From Brevundimonas sp. UBA986 (GTDB lineage Bacteria; Pseudomonadota; Alphaproteobacteria; Caulobacterales; Caulobacteraceae): a stretch of 41,081 bases of DNA. A program made the translations under genes and the position numbers. The notes beneath the pieces were generated by a model. The model was not told where the DNA came from, ran no database searches, and worked only from the letters and a program-made list of their open reading frames with translations. The DNA lies in assembly GCA_002292165.1 (NCBI GenBank), contig DBBK01000152.1, forward strand, positions 1 through 41,081. The letters are read 5' to 3'. Shown here piece after piece: positions 6,841-14,297 of this stretch. The stretch's first letter is position 1. Each line of letters begins with the position of its first letter.

Positions 6841-8625
6841 ATGGCTGATCTGAAATTCGTCGATCATGAATACGACGTCGTCGTCGTCGGCGCCGGCGGC
6901 TCGGGCCTCCGTGCGGCCCTCGGGGCGGCGCAGCAGGGCCTGAAGGTCGCCTGCGTCACCAAGGTCTTCCCGACCCGCTCGCACACCGTCGCGGCCCAGG
7001 GCGGCATCTCCGCCTCGCTCGGCAACATGGGTGAGGATTCGTGGAAATGGCACATGTACGACACCGTCAAGGGGTCGGACTGGCTGGGCGACCAGGACGC
7101 CATCGAATATCTGGTCCGCGAGGCCCCCAAGGCCGTCTATGAGCTTGAACACTGGGGCGTGCCCTTCTCGCGCACCGACGAGGGCAAGATCTACCAGCGC
7201 GCCTTCGGCGGCATGACCCGCAACTATGGCGAGGGCCCGGTCCAGCGCACCTGCGCCGCCGCCGACCGCACCGGCCACGCCATCCTGCACACCCTCTACG
7301 GCCAGTCGGTCCGCCGCGAGGTGAAGTTCTTCATCGAATACTTCGCCCTGGACCTGATCATGCAGGACGGCGTCTGCACCGGCGTCACCGCCTGGAAGCT
7401 GGACGACGGCACCCTGCACCAGTTCCGCGCCAAGCTGGTCATCCTGGCCACCGGCGGCTACGGCCGCGCCTATTTCTCGGCCACCTCGGCCCACACCTGC
7501 ACCGGCGACGGCAATGCCATGGTGCTGCGCGCCGGCCTGCCCCTGCAGGACATGGAGTTCGTGCAGTTCCACCCCACCGGCATCTACGGCTCGGGCTGCC
7601 TGATCACCGAGGGCGCCCGCGGCGAGGGCGGCTACCTGACCAACTCCGAGGGTGAGCGCTTCATGGAGCGCTATGCCCCCTCGGCCAAGGACCTCGCCTC
7701 GCGCGACGTCGTTTCCCGCTCCATGACCATGGAAATCCGCGAAGGCCGCGGCGTCGGTCCCAAGAAGGACCACATCCACCTGCACCTCGACCACCTCGAT
7801 CCCAAGATCCTGCACGAGCGCCTGCCCGGCATCTCGGAGAGCGCCAAGATCTTCGCCGGCGTCGATGTGACCAAGGAGCCGATCCCGGTCATCCCGACCG
7901 TCCACTACAATATGGGCGGCATCCCCACCAACTATCACGGCGAGGTCCTGACCAAGGTCGGCGGCAACGCCGACACCGTGGTCAAGGGTCTGATGGCCGT
8001 CGGCGAGGCGGCCTGCGTCTCGGTCCACGGCGCCAACCGCCTGGGCTCCAACTCCCTGACCGACCTGGTCGTCTTCGGCCGCGCCGCCGGTCTGCGCGCC
8101 GGCGAGATCGTCGACAAGGCCGCCCCGGTCCCGGCCGCCCCGCCGGAAGCCACCGCCCCGCACCTGGCCCGTCTGGAGCGCTTCCGCAACGCCAACGGCT
8201 CGACCTCGACCGCCCATCTGCGCGCCGAGATGCAGGCCGCCATGCAGTCGGACGCCGCGGTGTTCCGCACCGGCAAGACCCTGGACGAGGGCGTCGCCAA
8301 GATCCGCGACATCCACGCCCGCTCGGCCGACATCAAGACCACCGATCGCGGACTGATCTGGAACACCGATCTTGTCGAGACCCTGGAATACGACAACCTG
8401 ATCGATCTGGCGCTCGTGACCATCGAGGGAGCGGCCAACCGCGAGGAAAGCCGCGGCGCCCACGCCCGCGAGGACTTCCCCGACCGTCACGACGACGAAT
8501 GGATGAAGCACACCCTGGCCTGGAAGGTCGCCGGCGAGCCGGTCAAGATCGACTACCGCCCGGTCCACACCTACACGATGTCCGACGAGATCGAGTACAT
8601 CAAACCCAAGGCGAGGGTTTACTGA
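6841..8625 (+). CDS. sdhA: Succinate dehydrogenase flavoprotein subunit
   Basis: Catalytic subunit of complex II, 594 aa, usual length. It oxidises succinate to fumarate using covalently bound FAD. The dinucleotide motif VVVVGAGGSGLRAA lies at 13-26. The flavin-linking His48 is in TRSHTVAAQGG. HPTGIYGSGCLITEGARGEGG, DVVSRSMTMEIREGRG (active-site Arg) and HYNMGGIPTNYHG are family signatures. The C-terminus ends in RPVHTYTMSDEIEYIKPKARVY. The start is the ATG at 6841, 4 nt after the sdhD stop; the sdhB ATG follows the stop by 1 nt. Nothing is missing, so the altered anchors are not part of general decay of the operon. Confidence 0.98.
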   Translation: MADLKFVDHEYDVVVVGAGGSGLRAALGAAQQGLKVACVTKVFPTRSHTVAAQGGISASLGNMGEDSWKWHMYDTVKGSDWLGDQDAIEYLVREAPKAVYELEHWGVPFSRTDEGKIYQRAFGGMTRNYGEGPVQRTCAAADRTGHAILHTLYGQSVRREVKFFIEYFALDLIMQDGVCTGVTAWKLDDGTLHQFRAKLVILATGGYGRAYFSATSAHTCTGDGNAMVLRAGLPLQDMEFVQFHPTGIYGSGCLITEGARGEGGYLTNSEGERFMERYAPSAKDLASRDVVSRSMTMEIREGRGVGPKKDHIHLHLDHLDPKILHERLPGISESAKIFAGVDVTKEPIPVIPTVHYNMGGIPTNYHGEVLTKVGGNADTVVKGLMAVGEAACVSVHGANRLGSNSLTDLVVFGRAAGLRAGEIVDKAAPVPAAPPEATAPHLARLERFRNANGSTSTAHLRAEMQAAMQSDAAVFRTGKTLDEGVAKIRDIHARSADIKTTDRGLIWNTDLVETLEYDNLIDLALVTIEGAANREESRGAHAREDFPDRHDDEWMKHTLAWKVAGEPVKIDYRPVHTYTMSDEIEYIKPKARVY

Positions 8626-8626
8626 G

Positions 8627-9424
8627 ATGGCTGAATTCACCCTCCCGATCGGCTCCCGTCCCAAGAAGGGCAAGGTCTACAAGGCCGCCCCGGGCGCGAA
8701 GAACGTCAAGACCTACAAGGTCTATCGTTACGACCCGAACCTCGATCAGAACCCCAGCTGGGACGAGTACCAGGTGTCGTCGGACGACCACGGCCCGATG
8801 CTGCTGGACGCCCTGATCCACATCAAGAACGAGATCGACCCGACCCTGTCGTTCCGCCGGTCCTGCCGCGAAGGCATCTGCGGCTCCTGCTCGATGAACA
8901 TCGACGGTCGCAACACCCTCGCCTGCACCAAGGGCTGGGACGAATGCTCGTCCTCGACCATCGCCATCTCGCCCCTGCCCCACCAGCCGGTGGTCAAGGA
9001 CCTGGTGACGGACCTGACGCTGTTCTACGCCCAGTACGACTCGATCAAGCCCTACCTCCAGTCGGACGAGCCCGATCCGACCACCGAGCGGCTCCAGTCG
9101 CCGGCCGACCGCGCCAAGCTGGACGGCCTGTACGAGTGCATCCTGTGCGCCTGCTGCTCGACCTCCTGCCCCAGCTACTGGTGGAACGCCGGCGAATACC
9201 TCGGCCCGGCAGCCCTGCTGCAGTCCTATCGCTGGATCTCCGACAGCCGCGATGACGCGACCCAGAGCCGCCTCGACGACCTCGAGGATCCGTTCAAGCT
9301 CTACCGCTGCCACACCATCATGAACTGCGCCCAGGTCTGCCCCAAGGGGCTGAACCCGGCCAAGGCCATCGCCGAGACCAAGAAGCTGATGGTCGCGCCG
9401 AACCGCAAGAAGACGGCGGCCTGA
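8627..9424 (+). CDS. sdhB: Succinate dehydrogenase iron-sulfur subunit
   Basis: Electron-transfer subunit of complex II, 265 aa. It carries three clusters: [2Fe-2S] ligands Cys80, 85, 88 and 100 (SCREGICGSCSMNIDG...LAC); [4Fe-4S] motif CILCACCSTSCP from Cys171; and [3Fe-4S] motif with CHTIMNCAQVCPKGLNP. It relays electrons from SdhA FAD to quinone bound at the SdhB/C/D interface. All expected cluster cysteines are present. It is the last gene of the tight sdhCDAB unit. A GTG-started gamma-glutamylcyclotransferase-like gene begins 9 nt after the stop and may ride on the same transcript. Confidence 0.98.
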   Translation: MAEFTLPIGSRPKKGKVYKAAPGAKNVKTYKVYRYDPNLDQNPSWDEYQVSSDDHGPMLLDALIHIKNEIDPTLSFRRSCREGICGSCSMNIDGRNTLACTKGWDECSSSTIAISPLPHQPVVKDLVTDLTLFYAQYDSIKPYLQSDEPDPTTERLQSPADRAKLDGLYECILCACCSTSCPSYWWNAGEYLGPAALLQSYRWISDSRDDATQSRLDDLEDPFKLYRCHTIMNCAQVCPKGLNPAKAIAETKKLMVAPNRKKTAA

Positions 9425-9433
9425 TCTGACGAC

Positions 9434-9745
9434 GTGACCGGGGTCCTGCTCTTTTCCTACGGGACGCTGCAGGACCCCGCGATCCAGATCGCCCATTTCG
9501 GCCGCCGGCTGAACGGCGCACCCGACCGCCTCGACGGCTTCACCCGCTCGACCCTGACTGACGGCGACGCCGTCTACCCCGTCCTGATCCCCGGCGGCCC
9601 CGCGCCCGCGCCCGTCGACGGCGTGATCTACGAACTCACCGAAGCCGACCTCGCCGCCGCCGACGCCTACGAAGGCGGCCTTTACCGCCGCATCCCCGTC
9701 CGCCTCGCCTCGGGAACCGAGGCCTGGGCCTATGTCGCGGCCTGA
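9434..9745 (+). CDS. Gamma-glutamylcyclotransferase (AIG2-like) family protein
   Basis: Short protein of 103 aa. LLFSYGTLQDP is the YGTL substrate-loop signature of the GGCT/AIG2 fold, and the Glu in DAYEGGLYRR is the expected general acid/base. VYELTEADL-type segments (VIYELTEADLAAAD) are typical. The family cleaves gamma-glutamyl amines or peptides to pyroglutamate, but many small bacterial members have unknown substrates. The GTG start at 9434 is the only one that includes the first beta strand. It follows sdhB by 9 nt, so it is probably in the same operon by position rather than by pathway. Confidence 0.8.
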   Translation: MTGVLLFSYGTLQDPAIQIAHFGRRLNGAPDRLDGFTRSTLTDGDAVYPVLIPGGPAPAPVDGVIYELTEADLAAADAYEGGLYRRIPVRLASGTEAWAYVAA

Positions 9746-9797
9746 CACCCTGATCCGGGCGCTTTGCCTCTCTCCCCACCCTTGCTAAGAGGCCCTC

Positions 9798-10118
9798 ATG
9801 GCCAAGATCACCTATATCCAGCACGACGGCGGCGAGCAGACCGTGGAGGTCAAGAACGGCCTGTCCGTCATGGAGGGCGCGATCCGCAACAATGTGCCCG
9901 GCATCGACGCCGACTGCGGCGGCGCCTGCGCCTGCGCCACCTGCCACGTCTATGTCGATCCCGACTGGCTGCAGGAGGCCGGCAAGGCCAGCGCCATGGA
10001 GGAGTCGATGCTGGACTTCGCCGAGAACGTCGAGCCCAACTCCCGCCTGTCCTGCCAGATCCGCGTCTCCGATGCGCTCGACGGCCTCGTCGTCCGCCTG
10101 CCGGAAAGCCAGCACTAG
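9798..10118 (+). CDS. [2Fe-2S] ferredoxin, adrenodoxin/FdVI type
   Basis: Soluble electron carrier of 106 aa. The cluster motif GIDADCGGACACATCHVYV supplies three cysteines (C-x5-C-x2-C), and the fourth is in SRLSCQIRVSDALDGLVVRLPESQH, an adrenodoxin-type C-terminus. Relatives donate electrons to P450s or serve Fe-S biosynthesis and other hydroxylases; no P450 is in view, so the partner is unknown. The start is the ATG at 9798. The next gene starts with GTG immediately after the TAG stop (zero spacing), indicating one transcript. Confidence 0.93.
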   Translation: MAKITYIQHDGGEQTVEVKNGLSVMEGAIRNNVPGIDADCGGACACATCHVYVDPDWLQEAGKASAMEESMLDFAENVEPNSRLSCQIRVSDALDGLVVRLPESQH

Positions 10119-10919
10119 GTGATCGACCCCCGGCTTGAGAATCTCGCCGGAACGCTCATCAAAAAACACACCCGTTCGGACCACATCCCCTTGATCGGCA
10201 TCGCCGGGGCGCAGGGCTCCGGCAAGACCACCCTCGCCCGCTCGCTCGCGACCGCCCTCGGCGGCGTCCAGGTGTCCCTCGACGACGTCTATCGGACCAG
10301 GGCCGAACGTCAGGCCCTGGCCCGCGACCTCCATCCCTTGCTGGAGACACGCGGCCCGCCCCTGACCCACGACCTCGATCTGCTGGCCGCGACCGTCGCC
10401 GCCCTGCGCGCCGCCGGGCCGGACACCACTACGCCCCTTCCCGCCTTCGACAAGCGCGCCGATGACCGCGTCCCCCACGACCTCTGGCCGACCTTCACCG
10501 GCCGCCCGTCCGTCATCCTGATCGACGGCTGGTACCTTGGCGCCCGCCCCCGACCGGACGCCGACCTCGCGGAATCCATCAATGATCTGGAGCGCGACCG
10601 CGACCCCGACGGCCGCTGGCGGCGGCTGGTCAATGATGCATTGGCAGGCGACTACGCCCGCGCCTTCTCCGCCTTTGACGCCGTCCTCTTCCTCGCCGCC
10701 CCGTCCTTCGACGTTGTGCTGGACTGGCGCTGCCAGCAGGAGGCGGAGCTGATGGGCCTCGCCTCCAAAGACTTGCCTGAAGCGGACCGCGCCCGCATCG
10801 CCGGCTTCATCCAGGTCTTCGAGCGCATCACCCGGTCCATGCTGGCCGGCCGCGTCGACGCCGAGGTCACGGTAACCCTCGATGCACATCGGGCGGTAAC
10901 CACTCCCCTGTCACGCTAG
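10119..10919 (+). CDS. P-loop kinase of the glycerate/uridine kinase type
   Basis: Predicted small-molecule kinase of 266 aa. Walker A is GIAGAQGSGKTTLARSL (about 28-44). VSLDDVYRTRAERQALA is the DD(V/F)Y segment of the PRK/uridine kinase superfamily. TPLPAFDKRADDRVP and VILIDGWYLGARP fit D-glycerate 3-kinase-like proteins (GLYK/YGR205W group), as does APSFDVVLDWRCQQE. The substrate is therefore most likely glycerate or a similar small acid, but this is not certain. The GTG start directly abuts the ferredoxin stop, and there is no better start inside. The end is 61 nt before the PilZ gene. Confidence 0.75.
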   Translation: MIDPRLENLAGTLIKKHTRSDHIPLIGIAGAQGSGKTTLARSLATALGGVQVSLDDVYRTRAERQALARDLHPLLETRGPPLTHDLDLLAATVAALRAAGPDTTTPLPAFDKRADDRVPHDLWPTFTGRPSVILIDGWYLGARPRPDADLAESINDLERDRDPDGRWRRLVNDALAGDYARAFSAFDAVLFLAAPSFDVVLDWRCQQEAELMGLASKDLPEADRARIAGFIQVFERITRSMLAGRVDAEVTVTLDAHRAVTTPLSR

Positions 10920-10980
10920 GAGCTCAGGCGCCGCCGGGAGGGCTCTGCGACCTGAATCAAGAGTTGAGCGTTCAGTACCC

Positions 10981-11310
10981 ATGACCATCCAGCAGGAAGA
11001 TCGTCGCCTCGAGGCGCGCCGGCCCAGCCACGCCCGCGGAATCGTTCTGGCGGGCGGGTTCGAACTCGGCTGCGTGATCGTCGACCTGTCCCACAGCGGC
11101 ATGAAGCTCAGGCTCGATCGCCAGATGGCCCTGCCCTCGCCGGTCGTCGTCGTCGACATCGCGGCCGGAACCGCTTGCGAGGCCGACACCGCCTGGACCA
11201 AGGGCGCCGAGACCGGCCTCAAATGCCGCACCCAGGCCTCCCTGCGCGGCCTCGTCCCGGCCCGCCTTGCAGCAGCGAGAGACGCCTGGCGGCGCGCGGG
11301 CGGGCGCTAG
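10981..11310 (+). CDS. PilZ domain protein (candidate c-di-GMP receptor)
   Basis: Stand-alone PilZ protein, 109 aa. The N-terminus has the arginine motif region EDRRLEARRPSHARG (RxxxR), and DLSHSGMKLRL matches the D/NxSxxG part, so both halves of the c-di-GMP-binding signature appear present. The remaining sequence forms short beta strands typical of PilZ. There are no extra domains. Likely role: binding c-di-GMP and modulating a partner such as motility or envelope machinery. The other c-di-GMP-related gene in the window is the TipF-like EAL protein at 36.6 kb, not adjacent. Confidence 0.75.
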   Translation: MTIQQEDRRLEARRPSHARGIVLAGGFELGCVIVDLSHSGMKLRLDRQMALPSPVVVVDIAAGTACEADTAWTKGAETGLKCRTQASLRGLVPARLAAARDAWRRAGGR

Positions 11311-11373
11311 CCTCCGCCCTCAATCATGCGATAATCCGTTCAGCGCGGTCAGCGGCATCCGGATTTTCGAACA

Positions 11374-12264
11374 ATGAAACCTTCGCTCGACGATCTGGCC
11401 CTGCTGGTCTCGGTGGCGCGGCATCGCGGCTTCCGCCGCGCCGCGGCCGAGCACGGCCTGTCTCCGTCCAGCCTCAGCGAGCGCATCCGGGCGCTGGAGG
11501 ACGGGCTCGGGACCCGGCTCCTGAACCGCACCACCCGCAGTGTCTCCCCGACCGAGGCCGGCGAGGCCCTGATCGCCCGCGTCGGCGGGGCGCTCGAGGA
11601 TCTGGATCTGGCCCTGGCGGCGACCGGCCTGCCGTCCGACGCGCCCGTCGGCCGCCTGAGGATCAATGCGCCCGGCGCGGCCGAGATCGCGCTCACCCCC
11701 CTGATCGCCCCCTTCCTCGCCGCCCATCCGGGGGTGCAGCTGGAGCTGGTCGTCGACGACGGCTTCACCGACGTCATCGGCGCGGGTTTCGACGCCGGGG
11801 TCCGCTACGGCGAGCGGCTGGACAAGGATATGATCGCCGTGCCTCTGGGCGGGCCCGAACGCTTCGTCCTCGTCGCCGCCCCCTCGCTGCTGGAGCGCGT
11901 CGGCACGCCCGACAGCCCCGACCAGCTGGCCGCCCTGCCCTGCATCCGCATGAAACTGCCCGGCGGGGTCGTGGTCTGGGAGTTCGAGAAGGACGACCGG
12001 GTCATCCGCATCCATCCGGAGGGGCCGTTCACCGTCACCGACCGCGTCCTCGCCGGCCACGCCGCCCGCGACGGCCTCGGCTTCCACGCCACCTTCTCGG
12101 CCTGGGCGGCGGAGGACATCGCGGCGGGGCGGCTGGTGTCGTTGTTCGAGGACTGGCTGCCGCCGTTCGAGGGCCCCTTCCTCTACTACCCCTCGCGCCG
12201 CCACCCGCCCCCGGCGCTGGCCGCCTTCGTGAGCTGGCTCAGGGCGCGTCAGCGGGAGAGCTAG
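11374..12264 (+). CDS. LysR-family transcriptional regulator
   Basis: DNA-binding regulator of 296 aa with the standard layout. The N-terminal winged helix-turn-helix (residues 4-62) contains RHRGFRRAAAEHGLSPSSLSERIRALEDGLGTRLLNRTTRSVSPTEAG. A linker helix follows, and then a periplasmic-binding-protein-like effector domain from about residue 88, starting VGRLRINAPGAAEIALTPLI. It resembles the subgroup often found beside oxidoreductase or efflux genes. No divergent target is adjacent; upstream is the PilZ gene on the same strand. Its TAG stop overlaps the dapF stop on the opposite strand, the two sharing the palindrome CTAG at 12261-12264. Confidence 0.92.
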   Translation: MKPSLDDLALLVSVARHRGFRRAAAEHGLSPSSLSERIRALEDGLGTRLLNRTTRSVSPTEAGEALIARVGGALEDLDLALAATGLPSDAPVGRLRINAPGAAEIALTPLIAPFLAAHPGVQLELVVDDGFTDVIGAGFDAGVRYGERLDKDMIAVPLGGPERFVLVAAPSLLERVGTPDSPDQLAALPCIRMKLPGGVVVWEFEKDDRVIRIHPEGPFTVTDRVLAGHAARDGLGFHATFSAWAAEDIAAGRLVSLFEDWLPPFEGPFLYYPSRRHPPPALAAFVSWLRARQRES

Positions 12265-13094
12265 AAGGGCAGGCCGCCGGTCCGTTCTACCTCGACCGGG
12301 CCGGTCATGAAGACGTGGTCGGTGGCCTCATCCCAGTCGATGACCACCTCGCCGCCGTCCATGACCACCGTCGCCTTGCGGTCGGTCAGACCGCGCCGCG
12401 CCGTGGCGACCAGGGCCGCGCAGGCGCCCGTGCCGCAGGCCTTGGTCAGCCCCGCACCCCGCTCCCAGACGCGGAAGCGGATGCGGTCGCGCGCCTCCAC
12501 ATGGGCGAAGCCGACATTCACCGCCTCCGGGAACAGCGGATGGTGCTCGATCAGCGACCCCGAGCCGCGCACGAAGGCGTCGTCGGGCGTATGGTCCATG
12601 AAGAAGACGACGTGCGGATTGCCCATCGAGACCGCGCCCGGCGTATGCAGCACCGGCGCATCGATCGGCCCGATCTGCAGCTCGATGCCGCGCGTATCCA
12701 TCTCTTCCGACAGGGGAATCTGACGCCAGTCCAGCCGCGGCGCCCCCATGTCGACGGTGATACGGAACTCACCCGCATTCGATGCCGTCGCGGGTCCGCC
12801 CAGGGTGTCGATGGTCACACTGTCCGCGCCCGACGCCTGCATCAGCATCCAGCCGACGCAGCGCAGGGCGTTGCCGCAGGTCTCCACCGCCGAGCCGTCG
12901 CTGTTCCACACCCGCATGAAGGCGTCGGCGGTCTCTGACGGTTCGATGGCGATCAGCTGGTCGAAGCCCTCGCCCGTGTCCCGGTCGCCGAGCGCGCGCA
13001 CCTGCTCCGTCGTCGGCTGGAAGGGCCGGTCGAGCGCATTGACCACGACGAAGTCGTTGCCGGCGCCGTTCATCTTGACGAAGGGACGGGTCAT
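12261..13094 (-). CDS. dapF: Diaminopimelate epimerase
   Basis: Converts LL- to meso-diaminopimelate for lysine and peptidoglycan synthesis in the cytoplasm; 277 aa from the ATG at 13094. MTRPFVKMNGAGNDFVVVNA is the characteristic N-terminus. A longer upstream reading runs into a palindromic repeat and was not used. The two catalytic cysteines are in ETCGNALRCVG and KACGTGACAALV, and the NPHVVFF segment is conserved. The length is typical. It is convergent with the LysR gene, with overlapping stops. Confidence 0.97.
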   Translation of the reverse strand: MTRPFVKMNGAGNDFVVVNALDRPFQPTTEQVRALGDRDTGEGFDQLIAIEPSETADAFMRVWNSDGSAVETCGNALRCVGWMLMQASGADSVTIDTLGGPATASNAGEFRITVDMGAPRLDWRQIPLSEEMDTRGIELQIGPIDAPVLHTPGAVSMGNPHVVFFMDHTPDDAFVRGSGSLIEHHPLFPEAVNVGFAHVEARDRIRFRVWERGAGLTKACGTGACAALVATARRGLTDRKATVVMDGGEVVIDWDEATDHVFMTGPVEVERTGGLPF

Positions 13095-13147
13095 TTCGGC
13101 CGGTATATACGCATGGTGAAGCCGGTTCCCAAATCGCCCCCGTCTTT

Positions 13148-13348
13148 CGTCATCCTCCGGCAAGCCGCGCCTTCGCGGCGCAGACCGGGGGACCCAGCGG
13201 CGCGCGAGAGCGCGAACCTGCCGCAAGCGACGCGTTTCGGCATCCTGCCTGAACAGATCGCCTTCGGCGCCGCGGGGTCCCCCGGTCTCGCTTAGCCTGT
13301 CCTCGGGCCGAGCAAAGCTCGGACCCGGGGGCTCGCCGGAGGATGACG
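13148..13348. repeat. 201-bp palindromic intergenic element with perfect 13-bp terminal inverted repeats
   Basis: The ends are CGTCATCCTCCGG (13148-13160) and CCGGAGGATGACG (13336-13348), perfect inverted copies. Inside is a second perfect 13-bp pair, GACCGGGGGACCC (13183-13195) and GGGTCCCCCGGTC (13275-13287), plus smaller GC hairpins. The GTCATCCTC ends match those of the elements beside the GIY-YIG gene. It fills most of the 298-nt gap between dapF and the channel gene, both of which start outward from it. No coding content is believable here. Confidence 0.8.
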
Positions 13349-13392
13349 AAAGGAGAGGTGCTGTTTTCGCCGACGCGCGTTATCGCTGCTGC

Positions 13393-14196
13393 ATGGCCGA
13401 CCCGACCGCCCACTCCGACAAGCATCACGGCCTGCGCCTCAAGGCCCGGCTGCGCTACCTCTATCACGGCGACAGCCTGACGGCGGTGCGGTTCCGGCTG
13501 GCGGTGATCGTGGTCGATCTGGCCATCATCGCCTTCTTCGTCGCCGCCCCCATCCTCAAGGCGCACGGCCGCGCCTTCTATATGATCGACTATGCGATCG
13601 CGGCCCTGCTGATCCTCGATCTGGCGGCGCGGATCACCGCCTTCTCGGACTGGAAGGACTGGTTCCGGCGGCCGATCAACTGGGTTGACCTGGTGGTGCT
13701 GGCCTCGCTGCTGGCGCCGGCCTGGGCCATCAACCTCGGCTTCCTGCGGATCCTCAGGCTCTGGACCCTGCTCAACTCCGACATCTTCTGGCGGACCATC
13801 GGGCGCAAGTTCGACGACACCCGGTTCGAGGAGATCACCCGCGCCCTTTCCGGACTGGTGACCTTCGTCTTCGTGGTCACGGGCTTCGTCTACACCACCT
13901 TCCGGGGCCGCCACGACGGCATCAACGGCTATCTGGACGCGCTCTATTTCACCATCGCCACCCTGACCACGACGGGCTTCGGCGACATTACCCTGCCGGG
14001 CGCCTGGGGCCGGATCCTGTCGATCGCCGTCATGCTGATCGGCATCACCCTGTTCGTGCGCCTCGGCCAGACCCTGCTCAAGCCGCACAAGGTCCACTTC
14101 CCGTGCGACGCCTGCGGTCTGCAGAAGCACGACCCCGACGCCGTCCACTGCAAGGCCTGCGGTCAGATGCTCTGCATCCCGGACGACGGCGACTGA
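13393..14196 (+). CDS. Potassium-channel-like protein with C-terminal zinc ribbon
   Basis: Six-segment voltage-gated-like ion channel of 267 aa. Hydrophobic segments lie at about 34-55, 61-82, 95-113, 116-128 (LGFLRILRLWTLL, an S4-like helix with few arginines) and 152-172. A pore loop TIATLTTTGFGDITLPG and a final S6 helix (about 205-232) follow. The filter TTGFGD corresponds to TVGYGD of potassium channels with Phe for Tyr. The C-terminus holds CDAC-x11-CKAC, a compact zinc ribbon, in place of the usual RCK or cyclic-nucleotide domain. Ion selectivity for potassium is inferred from the filter. The ATG at 13393 lies 44 nt downstream of the palindromic element. Confidence 0.85.
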   Translation: MADPTAHSDKHHGLRLKARLRYLYHGDSLTAVRFRLAVIVVDLAIIAFFVAAPILKAHGRAFYMIDYAIAALLILDLAARITAFSDWKDWFRRPINWVDLVVLASLLAPAWAINLGFLRILRLWTLLNSDIFWRTIGRKFDDTRFEEITRALSGLVTFVFVVTGFVYTTFRGRHDGINGYLDALYFTIATLTTTGFGDITLPGAWGRILSIAVMLIGITLFVRLGQTLLKPHKVHFPCDACGLQKHDPDAVHCKACGQMLCIPDDGD

Positions 14197-14244
14197 TGCG
14201 TCAATCGGCGCATCTTCCATGACAAATCGGTAATGCCTGCCGCC

Positions 14245-14270
14245 TTGTCGCTTGGGGCTCCACCGCTAAG
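14245..14270 (+). promoter_or_regulatory. Candidate promoter of the first prolyl oligopeptidase gene
   Basis: TTGTCG (14245-14250) and GCTAAG (14265-14270), spaced by 14 nt, fit the caulobacterial housekeeping consensus (TTGaCGs, GCTANA). The ribosome site AAGGAG at 14285-14290 and the ATG at 14298 follow. Confidence 0.5.
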
Positions 14271-14297
14271 GTGCCGCACCTTTCAAGGAGCCCCCAT

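Noticed and set aside
6781..8673. 630-codon minus-strand frame opposite sdhA
   Set aside because: Shadow of the certain sdhA gene.
13095..13226. Longer start for dapF reading into the palindromic element
   Set aside because: Extra residues are Arg/Pro-rich repeat translation; MTRPFVKMNGAGNDF is the standard N-terminus.
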